A stretch of DNA of 64,000 nucleotides, taken from contig NZ_BDCK01000003.1 in assembly GCF_001613465.1 (NCBI RefSeq), positions 98,338-162,337 of the forward strand, written 5' to 3'. A model generated the notes under the pieces. It was not told where the DNA came from. It made no database searches and saw nothing but the letters and a program-made list of their open reading frames with translations. Shown piece by piece: positions 40,133 through 48,122 of the stretch (its first letter is position 1; each line of letters begins with the position of its first letter). This DNA comes from Nocardia niwae NBRC 108934 = DSM 45340. Lineage in GTDB: Bacteria > Actinomycetota > Actinomycetes > Mycobacteriales > Mycobacteriaceae. Both the position numbers and the translations under genes were made by a program.

Positions 40133-40240
40133 ATGAAACTTCTTTGCACCGCCGGCGTCGTGGTCCTGGTCCTCTTCGGCATCTCCAAGCTGCGCCGGCG
40201 CAGCGACGCGGACATGTGGCACGAGGTGACCAGCCGCTGA
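40133..40240 (+). CDS. DLW-39-type small membrane protein
   Basis: 35 aa (MKLLCTAGVVVLVLFGISKL, then a basic stretch and DADMWHEVTSR). AGGGTGGA lies 3 nt before the ATG. One membrane helix and a short charged tail. It resembles the DLW-39 proteins found near tRNA-Ala and gyrA in actinobacteria, with DMW in place of DLW. Function is unknown. Confidence 0.7.
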   Translation: MKLLCTAGVVVLVLFGISKLRRRSDADMWHEVTSR

Positions 40241-40246
40241 ACTCCG

Positions 40247-40319
40247 GGGGCCTTAGCTCAATTGGCAGAGCACTGCCTTTGCAAGGCAGGGGTTAGGGGT
40301 TCGATTCCCCTAGGCTCCA
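40247..40319 (+). tRNA. alaT: tRNA-Ala (anticodon TGC), copy 2
   Basis: 73 nt, identical to the minus-strand copy at 31251. G3:U70 present, CCA not encoded. It follows the DLW-39-like gene by 6 bp, which suggests this is the ancestral position. Confidence 0.96.
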
Positions 40320-40346
40320 CAGAATAGACAACTCGTACACCGGCGT

Positions 40347-40368
40347 GCTGTGTCCAATTGGACACAGC
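40347..40368. promoter_or_regulatory. Perfect 22-bp palindrome upstream of the second ParA gene
   Basis: GCTGTGTCCAATTGGACACAGC reads the same on both strands. A degenerate relative, GCTGTGCCAGACTGGCCACGCAC, starts at 40423. Both lie before the parA-like gene, so an operator or centromere is likely. Confidence 0.6.
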
Positions 40369-40478
40369 GGCGGTGGCGGCACAGCCGGAACAAGGCGCCG
40401 CAATCAGACGGTATTCGCTCGTGCTGTGCCAGACTGGCCACGCACAGTAATGCACTCCTCATCCTCGGAGGACCGTCT

Positions 40479-41204
40479 ATGACGAATTCTGTTGCGCCAC
40501 TCGAATTGCCCGAACCCCTGGTCATCACGCTGGGGAATCTCAAGGGCGGTGTCGGCAAAACGACATCGGCGTTCTTCTTGGCGAGCTACTTCGCTTCGGT
40601 TCACGAACTGCGGGTCCTGGTGATCGACGCCGACCCGCTCAGCCAGACCGGATACTCCTGGTACCGTCGGCTGGTCAAGGGGGGCATCGAAGTGCCGTTC
40701 GAACTGGTCGCGTTCCCGTCGCGGCATGTCGGCGACTGCATCACCGACAATGCCGCCGATTTCGACGTCATCATCGTGGACGCCGGGGGTGAGTCGGCAG
40801 ACATCTTCAAGGCCGCTGTTCCCGAGAGCGACGAACTCCTGCTGTTGACGAGTGTGAGCCCATCGGAAGTCAAACGCGTGCCGAGCACGTTCAAAGCCGC
40901 CGAGGAGGCGGCAGCCGACAGCGACCGGGAAATCCGGGTGCGGGTGCTGATGACAAAAGTGCCGGTGATCATGAAGAAAGGCGTCAACGTCTCGACCGAA
41001 TACAGGGCGCAGCGCGGTCATTTGGAAAGCGCGGGCTACGACGTATTCGACTCCTATTTGAGCGCCTGGAAATGGTACCGGGAGGCGGCCGACGGGGAGG
41101 TCGGGGAGGGGGCCGAGAATCCGATCGAGGATCTGGGAGAGTACCGCCGGGTGGGCGACGAGTTGGTCGACTCGTACCGGGCGCTGATGGAGGTGCCCGC
41201 CTGA
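40479..41204 (+). CDS. Plasmid-type ParA/MinD-like ATPase
   Basis: 241 aa from ATG 40479 (GGAGG 10 nt upstream). The deviant Walker A KGGVGKTT is at about residues 23-30, Walker A' in VLVIDADPLSQTGYSW, and Walker B in FDVIIVDAGG. It lacks the N-terminal extension of the chromosomal ParA and is only distantly like it. The stop overlaps the next start by 1 nt (TGATG). Such small ParA proteins with a downstream DNA-binding partner are typical of plasmids and integrative elements. It lies 160 bp after a tRNA gene, the common integration site of such elements, but no integrase is visible. Confidence 0.85.
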   Translation: MTNSVAPLELPEPLVITLGNLKGGVGKTTSAFFLASYFASVHELRVLVIDADPLSQTGYSWYRRLVKGGIEVPFELVAFPSRHVGDCITDNAADFDVIIVDAGGESADIFKAAVPESDELLLLTSVSPSEVKRVPSTFKAAEEAAADSDREIRVRVLMTKVPVIMKKGVNVSTEYRAQRGHLESAGYDVFDSYLSAWKWYREAADGEVGEGAENPIEDLGEYRRVGDELVDSYRALMEVPA

Positions 41205-41992
41205 TGCCTCCGCAACGCAGGAAGGGTTCGATCGGCGGCGGCAATCCGCTATCCGACGGCGCCGAACACACACCGCCGGTGTCACCGCTGCGCGATGCCG
41301 AATGGCGGCCGAAGCCGCCCGCGAGCCCGAACGTCTTGACCATGCCGGTGCCGGATGCGGGCGACGGCCCGCTGAGCGATCGGGAGCGGGCGCAGTTGAC
41401 CGCGTGCGAGTCATCGATCGACACGCTGCGCATCGCGTTCTGGGCGGCCGGCCGCGCACTGCAGATCGTCCGCGACGGCCGGCTCTACCGCGACAGCCAC
41501 GAGACGTTCGACGAGTACGTGGAGCAACGGTGGGACATGCAGCGGTCCTACGCGCACAAGCTCATCCGGGCGTGGCCGCTGGCCGCGCGGCTGCATCCGA
41601 TGGCGCCCGCTATCAACGAGGGTCAGGTCCGTGAACTGCTGCCGGTGGTGGCGGAGTACGGCGAAGACGCCGCGATCACCGTGTACACCACCGTGGCGGC
41701 GGGTGCGGGGGTGAAGGTCACCGCGGGGAAGCTCCGGCAAGCGGTGGCTCTGCTGCCCGAACGCTATGACGAAGAAGTGGTGGTCGAACGCCTGCAGGCG
41801 TGGCTGCGGGGTGAACTGCCGGACGACCCGAACGACCGCGCGGCCGACATCTTCACCGCCATGGAATCCCGGCTCGCCGCGCTGACGAAGCGCGTTGTCA
41901 AAGGTTCGAACGACGACCCGCGCGCGGCCCGTGAATTCGCAGCGAAGCTCCGGACGATCGCGAAACAGATCGAGGAGCAGATCACCGCGTGA
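41204..41992 (+). CDS. Putative DNA-binding partner of the ParA-like ATPase
   Basis: 262 aa from ATG 41204. The N-terminal 60 residues are Pro/Gly-rich and disordered. The stretch GRALQIVRDGRLYRDSHETF-DEYVEQRWDMQRSYAHKLIRA (about 85-125) resembles a helix-turn-helix segment often seen in phage and plasmid proteins. A second helical part follows (INEGQVRELLPVV) and then a long C-terminal helix (AAREFAAKLRTIAKQIEEQI). It is translationally coupled to the ParA-like gene, so it probably plays the ParB role. No ParB CTPase motif (GERRxR) is present. Not a family I can name. Confidence 0.7.
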   Translation: MPPQRRKGSIGGGNPLSDGAEHTPPVSPLRDAEWRPKPPASPNVLTMPVPDAGDGPLSDRERAQLTACESSIDTLRIAFWAAGRALQIVRDGRLYRDSHETFDEYVEQRWDMQRSYAHKLIRAWPLAARLHPMAPAINEGQVRELLPVVAEYGEDAAITVYTTVAAGAGVKVTAGKLRQAVALLPERYDEEVVVERLQAWLRGELPDDPNDRAADIFTAMESRLAALTKRVVKGSNDDPRAAREFAAKLRTIAKQIEEQITA

Positions 41993-42319
41993 TGCCCGGA
42001 CCGGCAATGCGCCCCGCAGCGGAATGGTTTCCCTGCGGGGTGTATCGCGTCGAGGTGAATGCATTTTGTGGCGCAGAATTCATAATATCGAGCCACGCGG
42101 CAGAACCAGTTATTATTTCGTTACGTAAATAAAGGCGTGTTGTGCTTTACGTGATGCACGCTATGCCGAAAGGTGAACGCTCGGATCGGATCCGCTGGAC
42201 TGACGAAGCACCGTGATGGTTTTCGAATCAATTCGAGGTCTTGGTGACATCCCGCTCGCCGCGCACTGCGGCGTATGGCCCACCGAAGGCCGGCGATATG
42301 AGCATCGGAGGACCGCATC
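41993..42319. other. Intergenic region before the NlpC/P60 gene
   Basis: 327 bp without a gene. 42060-42140 is clearly AT-richer than its surroundings (attcataatatcg, ttattatttcgttacgtaaataaagg). TTACGTAA is palindromic at about 42121, and GTGCTTTACGTGATGCAC follows at about 42142. No riboswitch could be recognised with confidence. Confidence 0.5.
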
Positions 42320-43165
42320 ATGGCATCATCGACCGACGTCCGATATACCCGCTACCTGCGACGCGCGCTGCTGTGGGCGTTCGCCGCCGGAGCGGCCGCC
42401 CTCCTGGGCATGTTGTGCAACGCCGGGGAGGCATCGGCCCAGCCGGTGGCCATCCCGGGCGTGGGAACATTCGAGATCTCCGACGATATTCCGCTTCCGG
42501 GGCTGCCGGAAAAGCTTTTCCGGAACAACGCCATACTTCCCGTCACCGAGTCGCCCGTAACCGGCGGATTCTCGGAAACAGAGGCCATCGCAAGCGCCTC
42601 GGTGCCGCAAATCGAAATCGCGCCGGCGACGCTCGGCCCGGCGATCGAGGTCCCGTTCTCGGTGGCCGTCCCCGTGATCGAGCTGCCGGTGCCGACGATC
42701 GTTCCGGCGATCGAGATCCCGCTGCTCGGCCTGGTTCCCGAGATCGAGCTCCCCTTCCTCGGCGACATCCCGCAGATCATGCCGCGGGCGCCCACCCCGC
42801 CCGCGGCAGTGATCCCGCAGAAGTCCGCCGGTGAGACGGCGGTCGACGCGGCCCGGACCAAACTCGGCTCCGATTACAGCTACGGCGCGGTCGGCCCCGA
42901 TACTTTCGATTGCTCCGGGCTGGTGCAGTGGTCCTACGAACAGGCCGGCGTGGAGCTGCCACGCACCAGCTACGACCAGCTCGCCGCCGGAACTCCGATA
43001 CCCCTCGACGACCTGCGCCCCGGCGACATGGTGTCGTTCTACGGCGGAAGCCACTCCGCCCTCTACGCGGGTGACGGCAAGGTCATCCATGCCTCGACGT
43101 ACGGCACGGGCGTGACCACTTCCCCGCTCTCCTCGATGCCGGTGACCGGTGCCCGCCGCTTCTGA
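42320..43165 (+). CDS. Secreted NlpC/P60 peptidoglycan hydrolase
   Basis: 281 aa; GGAGG 9 nt before ATG 42320. The signal peptide is about 1-40 (LLWAFAAGAAALLGMLCNAG, then ASAQ cleavage). Residues about 95-155 repeat motifs of the type P-x-IE-(I/V/L)-P (IEIAP, IEVPF, IELPV, IEIPL, IELPF), forming a hydrophobic proline-rich linker. The C-terminal NlpC/P60 domain (about 165-281) has Cys in TFDCSGLVQWSY, His in GGSHSALYAGDG and a third residue His in VIHAST. It likely cuts D-gamma-glutamyl-diaminopimelate bonds outside the cell, like RipA/RipB. Confidence 0.9.
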   Translation: MASSTDVRYTRYLRRALLWAFAAGAAALLGMLCNAGEASAQPVAIPGVGTFEISDDIPLPGLPEKLFRNNAILPVTESPVTGGFSETEAIASASVPQIEIAPATLGPAIEVPFSVAVPVIELPVPTIVPAIEIPLLGLVPEIELPFLGDIPQIMPRAPTPPAAVIPQKSAGETAVDAARTKLGSDYSYGAVGPDTFDCSGLVQWSYEQAGVELPRTSYDQLAAGTPIPLDDLRPGDMVSFYGGSHSALYAGDGKVIHASTYGTGVTTSPLSSMPVTGARRF

Positions 43166-43196
43166 CTTCTCGCGAAATCCGCACCGCACCTTCCGA

Positions 43197-44378
43197 TCAG
43201 AGCGAGACTGCCGCCGCTTGCAGCCCTGCCAGAGTCTCGGTATCCGGCCAGTGGCGAATTTCGTAGCGGCGAGGTGCGAGATCGGGAACGGGAGTGAGGC
43301 CGGTCAGTTCGACGACAGCCTCGAACGGAACCTCGAAAAGACGCTCCAGCTCACCTTGATCGTCACGGCAGAAGGCAATGTAGTCGGCCTCCGGCAGGAG
43401 GTACTCGACACCCTCACCCCAGACGGTGATCGTGTAAGGACCGTTGTCGCCATTTCCGTACATGACCGAACCGACGTAGGCGGGCTCGATGGCGTAGGGC
43501 GTGAACTCCAGATCCACCTCGACGATCTCGTTGAGAATCTGAGCCTGCGCTTCGTATTCGGTGACCGCCAAACCGCATCGGGCGCGCTGCACGGCGGGCA
43601 GGTGGCGGTGCGCGGGTGAACGATCGAGCGGGATCACCGCTCCGCTGTCGTCCACGATGTACCCCTGCGGCGAGATCGGGCGAGGCGCGTCACGGTACTG
43701 CTCTTCCACCGCCTCGAAGATGGGTTCGAGATCGTCGATGCCGGAGGCGACGATGAGTGTGTCCACGTCCGGCATGAACGCGACGGGTGGCGTCCCGGAG
43801 CCGGAACCGGCGAGCCAATCGGCAAGCAGCGGCCAGGATGTGCAGTAGCCGTTGCCGTCGTCGACGAAATGCAGGATGCCGTCCTCCTCGATGACGGTGA
43901 AATTGATTATCTCGCCGAGATTTTCGCGCGCGACCGTGAACACGTCGTCCGGGCTCACGCCCCACTCCCGCAACGACGCGTAGGTGACGATCGATCGGGT
44001 TTGTGGCATGTCGATGGCGACCATCTCGTCCACGAATGGAAAGGCAGGGCGTGCGACCGGCCGCGACTCGGGCTCGACGCCTACGCCGAAGCTGTTGGGA
44101 CGCAACACCGGACGCAGCATGGAACGTACCGAGGGCCAATCCGGCGCCGGGGCGCGCAGCTCGCGCAGGGCGTCGCAGTGTTGGGCCACCCGGGCATCGC
44201 GCTCCGCGGGATCGAGCTCGCGGGTTTCCTGAAAGATGTTGTGCAGGTCGAGAATCAGTTCTCCGGTGCGTATCGCGAACTCGTCGGGGTGGTATTCGAC
44301 GTCGGTCTCGCCCAGTACGGACAGCTGTTGCATCACCAGCGCGGCGAACGTGGCGGCTTCGTCTTCGATGTTCTGCAC
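43197..44378 (-). CDS. DUF1444-domain protein
   Basis: 393 aa from GTG 44378 (MQNIEDEAATFAALVMQ). Residues about 60-200 match the DUF1444 type (PDWPSVRSMLRPVLRPNSFG, in part; IVTYASLREWGVSPDDVFTVARENL). The C-terminal part after about 260 (FTPYAIEPAYVGSVMYGNGD and later) is a separate domain I do not recognise. The open frame continues upstream into the next gene without a likely start. Function is unknown. It follows the DUF1275 gene on the same strand by 44 bp, so the two may be co-transcribed. Confidence 0.7.
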   Translation of the reverse strand: MQNIEDEAATFAALVMQQLSVLGETDVEYHPDEFAIRTGELILDLHNIFQETRELDPAERDARVAQHCDALRELRAPAPDWPSVRSMLRPVLRPNSFGVGVEPESRPVARPAFPFVDEMVAIDMPQTRSIVTYASLREWGVSPDDVFTVARENLGEIINFTVIEEDGILHFVDDGNGYCTSWPLLADWLAGSGSGTPPVAFMPDVDTLIVASGIDDLEPIFEAVEEQYRDAPRPISPQGYIVDDSGAVIPLDRSPAHRHLPAVQRARCGLAVTEYEAQAQILNEIVEVDLEFTPYAIEPAYVGSVMYGNGDNGPYTITVWGEGVEYLLPEADYIAFCRDDQGELERLFEVPFEAVVELTGLTPVPDLAPRRYEIRHWPDTETLAGLQAAAVSL

Positions 44379-44422
44379 GCGGTCACCGTAGCCGCGATCG
44401 CCGACAAACGCCCCGCGGTGGC

Positions 44423-45127
44423 TTACTCGCTGAGGGGACCGTGCCGGTCCAGGTGCAGGTAGGTGAATGCGGTGACGAGCAGGCACACCACGGTCGCGGT
44501 GATCAGCATCGCCCAGCCCGGGACCGCCAGGCTCAGCAGTCCGCCGAGTAGCGCGCCGAGGCCGAAACCGGCGTAGAGCAGGAAGTAGCCGAGCCAGTCC
44601 GCGTAGGAGCCGCCGCTGAGATGGCGTTCGATGCCCTGACCCATCTTGACCAGTGTGCCGGTGACGTAGCTGAGCGGTACCGAAACCTCGCCGTTCTGCA
44701 CGAACGACGTGTTCAGCGCGCCGACGCCGAAGGCGACGAACAGGATCGGCAGCAGGCCGATCGGCTTGTCGGAGGTTTGGTACTCGAGGATGTCGACGGC
44801 CGAGGCCACTGCCAGGCAGACGGTGGTGAGCAGGGTGGGACCGTGCGGATGACCGGACCAGTAGTGCCTGCGGCACCACGAGGCCACGACTACCCCCGAC
44901 AGGAACGACGCGAGCAACAGGGTGGCAGCCAGAGCCATGTCCGGCTCGTCGTGGAAGTACCCGAGGACGCCCCGCTCGGTATTGCCCGTCATGAAGGTGA
45001 CGAAATAGCCGGCCGTATGCATGAACGCCGCTGCACCGATAAGCCCGGCGAGCGCGGCCAGCACCCAGGACAGTCTGGCCTCGCCGTTGAAAAGTGCCTT
45101 CTTGCGATCTTCTTCCAGCTCCGGCAC
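44423..45127 (-). CDS. DUF1275 (YoaK-like) membrane protein
   Basis: 234 aa from GTG 45127 (GGAAGGAG 7 nt upstream). About six membrane helices. Typical DUF1275 features are the first helix (GLIGAAAFMHTAGYFVTFMTGNTER), where the GNT motif follows the helix, and the later VSVPLSYVTGTLVKMGQ. Proposed small-molecule or sulfate-type permease family; function is not known. It lies divergent from the acyl-CoA dehydrogenase-like gene. Confidence 0.88.
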   Translation of the reverse strand: MPELEEDRKKALFNGEARLSWVLAALAGLIGAAAFMHTAGYFVTFMTGNTERGVLGYFHDEPDMALAATLLLASFLSGVVVASWCRRHYWSGHPHGPTLLTTVCLAVASAVDILEYQTSDKPIGLLPILFVAFGVGALNTSFVQNGEVSVPLSYVTGTLVKMGQGIERHLSGGSYADWLGYFLLYAGFGLGALLGGLLSLAVPGWAMLITATVVCLLVTAFTYLHLDRHGPLSE

Positions 45128-45364
45128 GGCTGAACTCCTTCCGATACGGGGCGACACCCCAGTGAAGCAGGCTTGTCAACGGAATTCGCCCACGCAGCAC
45201 CGGCGATTACCGATGGTTCGCCAGTGCTCCCCAGGAGCGCCCGCTTCCTGCGTTCGTATCCGTGGCGCGTCCGGGTGCCACGGTGTGCATCCGTAGCCGG
45301 ATCCGGAAGGGCCCGCGGGGCGTAGTGAGCCATTCACGAGTCGCCGCTCGGTTACCGTGCTGAG

Positions 45365-46294
45365 GTGGATACTCTGCTCGACTTCCTGCTGACCGAGCCG
45401 GTGGCGGCCGCGCCGCTCGACGATGTCGCCGCGGCGTGGACCCGGCATCGAGTAGCGGCGAACCGATTCGACCAGCCGGTAGAGGTCGCGATCGCGGGCG
45501 GCTTCGGCGCCGACCGGCTCGGGTTCGCCTTTCTGTCCGGCTACCAGGAGGCGCTGCGGACGCTGATTCCGGATCTGCCGGACGACTACCTGGTCGCGAT
45601 GTGCGCCACCGAGGAGGGCGGCGGTCACCCCGCGGCGATCCGCACCAGGCTCACCGAACGGGACGGGATCTGGCGGGTAGACGGTGTGAAGTCGTTCGCG
45701 ACCATGGGCTCCTTCGCGCGACAGCTGGTCGTGATCGCCAGCGTCGGCACGGCGGCCGATGGACGAAATCGGCTGCGCGCCTGCATCGTCGAGGCGAGCG
45801 AGGCCGGGGTGCGCCTGGCCGATCATCCCGCGCTCGCGTTCGCGCCCGAGGTTCCGCACGCTTCGGTCGTGCTGGCCGATGTGCCCGCGCTGGTGCTCCC
45901 GGGCGACGGGTATCTGGACTACCTCAAGCCGTTCCGGACGATCGAGGATATTCACGTGCTGGCCGCCACTCTCGGCTGGCTGGTGCGGGTGGCGCGGGCG
46001 TCGGGCTGGCCGCGCGAGAGTCTGCAACGGCTGCTGACCCTGGTGGCCGCCGTGCGCGGCCTGGATATCGATGCGCCGGCTTCGCCGGGTGTGCACATCG
46101 CCCTCGGCGGCGTCTTCGCGTCGTTCGGTGAGCTGGTGACCGAGCTGGAGCCGTTGTGGCAGACCGCGGACCAGGTCACCGAGCAGCGATGGGAACGGGA
46201 CCGTCCATTGCTCGCCACCGCCGGGCGGGTGCGTGGGCAGCGGCTCATCGCAGCGTGGCGAGCGGTGGAACCGGGAGACGACCGGGCGGAATAG
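45365..46294 (+). CDS. Acyl-CoA dehydrogenase-like protein
   Basis: 309 aa from GTG 45365. The middle part (CATEEGGGHPAAIRTRLTERDGIWRVDGVKSFATMG, in part) is the acyl-CoA dehydrogenase beta-domain with its substrate/FAD contacts. The N-terminal helical domain is shortened, and no clear catalytic Glu (ARGYG or YEG-type) was found in the last third. Length is about 70 residues below the usual 380. So it may be a reduced or non-canonical member with altered chemistry. The gene stands alone, with the 6C RNA on the other strand just after it. Confidence 0.75.
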   Translation: MDTLLDFLLTEPVAAAPLDDVAAAWTRHRVAANRFDQPVEVAIAGGFGADRLGFAFLSGYQEALRTLIPDLPDDYLVAMCATEEGGGHPAAIRTRLTERDGIWRVDGVKSFATMGSFARQLVVIASVGTAADGRNRLRACIVEASEAGVRLADHPALAFAPEVPHASVVLADVPALVLPGDGYLDYLKPFRTIEDIHVLAATLGWLVRVARASGWPRESLQRLLTLVAAVRGLDIDAPASPGVHIALGGVFASFGELVTELEPLWQTADQVTEQRWERDRPLLATAGRVRGQRLIAAWRAVEPGDDRAE

Positions 46295-46315
46295 GGCGCT
46301 CGACCTGTCCCGGAA

Positions 46316-46393
46316 ATGGGGAGCGGGCCTCGGCGAAGGGGGGGAGTTAGCCGAGGCCCGCGTAGGGTCGGCCCGGGGGGGAGGGGCCGACGA
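46316..46393 (-). ncRNA. 6C-type small RNA
   Basis: On the minus strand two hairpins occur in tandem: GTCGGCCC/GGGCCGAC (46367-46391) with loop CTCCCCCCC, and CGGGCCTCGGC/GCCGAGGCCCG (46324-46360) with loop TAACTCCCCCCCTTC. Two stem-loops each showing at least six loop cytosines define the 6C RNA class of actinobacteria (B11 in M. tuberculosis). TAGCAT (46399-46404, minus) is a suitable -10 that puts the start near 46392. Known members act as antisense regulators through the C-rich loops. The linker CCTACG between hairpins also matches what I remember of B11. Confidence 0.85.
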
Positions 46394-47120
46394 GAACGAT
46401 GCTACTCGATGATCTGCGATTGTGTGTGCGGGGGGACGGCGACGTTCCAAGTTTTTTCGGGTCGGCTTACTTTTGGCCGACCCGGAGCGATCGCGGCGGG
46501 GCGACCGATGGTTCGCGCCGTAGCGGGCCGTTGGCTTGTTATTTGCCAAATACGTTGGCGAACAAGCTCTTACGTGCGCTATTGCCGCTGTGACCTGCCT
46601 CGTCGCGGGTCGGCGCGGAACATGCCGACCAGTCGCCGCGCAACGAATCCACGGCGCCTCCGGGCGTGTCGGCGCGCCGGTCGCGGCTACTCCGCGTGTC
46701 GCCCGATTCCGCGCGAGACCCGAATTGTGTCGTACCTCGATGCGAACATGCGTTCGTGTCCATCGACTCGACCGTCCGCACGCGGCGCATGCGATCCTCG
46801 CGCGAGCCCGCATTCGAATCTTCGCGATCCGAGTACGGGGTCTGCTCGATTCGGGTAGTGCGCTACGCGCGCTCCGATAGCCCGGCCCGCGGGATCATCG
46901 AACCGGTCGCATTCCGATCCGGTACCCCCGAGCACCACTGGGTCGGAATGCGGCCTTCTGGCGTGGCCCGAGCCGTCCGGTCGTGGCGGAACAATTCGGA
47001 TGAAATTGTCGGTGGCCCGGGCAATACTGACTCGGTATCGGCCGGTCATCCGATCCAGTGCATCGATCGGCGCTCGGCGGCCCACGAATTCACATCGAAC
47101 TCAGCAACCTCAGGAGAATC
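46394..47120. other. Intergenic region between the 6C RNA and the ABC exporter
   Basis: About 725 bp. No gene with recognisable features or a good start was found on either strand. It contains a hairpin CGGGTCGGC/GCCGACCCG (46458-46484) and a nested inverted repeat GCTTGTT-N4-GCCAA-N5-TTGGC-N-AACAAGC (46534-46567). The rest holds short open frames without domains. It may carry the promoter of the exporter operon; AGGAG at 47112 is its Shine-Dalgarno. Confidence 0.5.
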
Positions 47121-48122
47121 ATGCCCGACGCAATAGTCGCCGAGGGTCTGGTCAAAAGATACGGCCAGCTGGTGGCCCTCGACGGACTCGACCTGCGCGT
47201 CCCCGAAGGCACCGTTACCGCACTGCTCGGACCCAACGGCGCAGGTAAGACCACTACCGTCCGGGTGTTCACCACCCTGCTCGTGCCGGACGCCGGGCAT
47301 GCGACGGTCGCGGGAATCGATGTGCTGCGCGATCCGCAGGCATTGCGGTCCCGCATCGGGGCGTCAGGGCAGTACGCCGCGGTCGACGAATATCTCACCG
47401 GTTTCGAGAATCTGGAAATGGTGGGACGTCTCTATCACATGGGCGTCCAGCGGAGTAAGGAACGCGCGCGCGAATTGCTCGAGCGATTCCGGCTCACCGA
47501 GGCCGCGGACCGGCCGGTCAAGGGCTACTCCGGCGGCATGCGCCGTCGTCTCGACCTGGCGGGCGCGTTGGTCGCCAATCCACCCGTCCTGTTCCTCGAC
47601 GAGCCGACCACCGGTCTGGATCCCCGGGCCCGTCTCGACCTCTGGGACGTCATCGAGGAACTGGTGGCGGGCGGGACCACGTTGCTGCTCACCACGCAGT
47701 ACATGGAGGAGGCGGATCGCCTCGCCGATTCGATCGCGGTGATCGATCACGGCAAAGTCATCGCGAAAGGCACCGCGGACGAACTCAAGACCATGGTCGG
47801 CGGCGACCGCATCGAGCTGACCGTCGATCGCGCCGACAATCTCGCGACGGCCGAGGCCGCGCTGAAGAGCCTGGCCGACGGCGATATCCATCTCGAGCCG
47901 GGGTTGCGCCGGATCATCGTTCCGGTCGCCGACGGATCGCAAGCCTTGGTGGAGGCCGTCGGGCGGTTGGCCGAACACAGCGTGCAGATCCACGATGTCG
48001 GTCTGCGCCGCCCGTCCCTGGACGACGTCTTCCTCACCCTCACCGGCCACGAGGCGGAGATGATCACCGACGGTGGCGCGACGAACGCCGAGCTGGAAGC
48101 TACGGAAGGAACGACCCGATGA
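47121..48122 (+). CDS. ABC transporter ATPase, DrrA/daunorubicin-resistance type
   Basis: 333 aa from ATG 47121, AGGAG 4 nt upstream. Walker A GPNGAGKTTT, Q-loop ASGQYAAVDEYLTG, signature YSGGMRRRLDLA, Walker B VLFLDEPTTGLD, H-loop LTTQYMEEA. After about residue 230 comes the regulatory C-terminal domain typical of DrrA-type ATPases, with the motif RRPSLDDVFLTLTGH. The stop overlaps the permease start (ATGA). Such pairs export drugs, antibiotics or lipids; the substrate here is unknown. Confidence 0.93.
   Translation: MPDAIVAEGLVKRYGQLVALDGLDLRVPEGTVTALLGPNGAGKTTTVRVFTTLLVPDAGHATVAGIDVLRDPQALRSRIGASGQYAAVDEYLTGFENLEMVGRLYHMGVQRSKERARELLERFRLTEAADRPVKGYSGGMRRRLDLAGALVANPPVLFLDEPTTGLDPRARLDLWDVIEELVAGGTTLLLTTQYMEEADRLADSIAVIDHGKVIAKGTADELKTMVGGDRIELTVDRADNLATAEAALKSLADGDIHLEPGLRRIIVPVADGSQALVEAVGRLAEHSVQIHDVGLRRPSLDDVFLTLTGHEAEMITDGGATNAELEATEGTTR

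Noticed and set aside
40258..40455. Minus-strand frame over the second tRNA-Ala (GIEPLTPALQRQCSAN)
   Set aside because: The same tRNA antisense artefact.
42060..42319. c-di-AMP (ydaO) riboswitch before the NlpC/P60 gene
   Set aside because: Such riboswitches precede wall hydrolases in actinobacteria, but none of the conserved core could be identified by eye.
46452..46484. Hairpin with a T-run as a rho-independent terminator
   Set aside because: The TTTTTT lies before the stem on the plus strand, and an A-run follows on the minus strand, so it cannot terminate in either direction by the usual mechanism.
46316..47136. Several open frames between the 6C RNA and the ABC exporter
   Set aside because: Arg/Ser-rich with no domain, poor starts, and overlapping the 6C RNA and its promoter.
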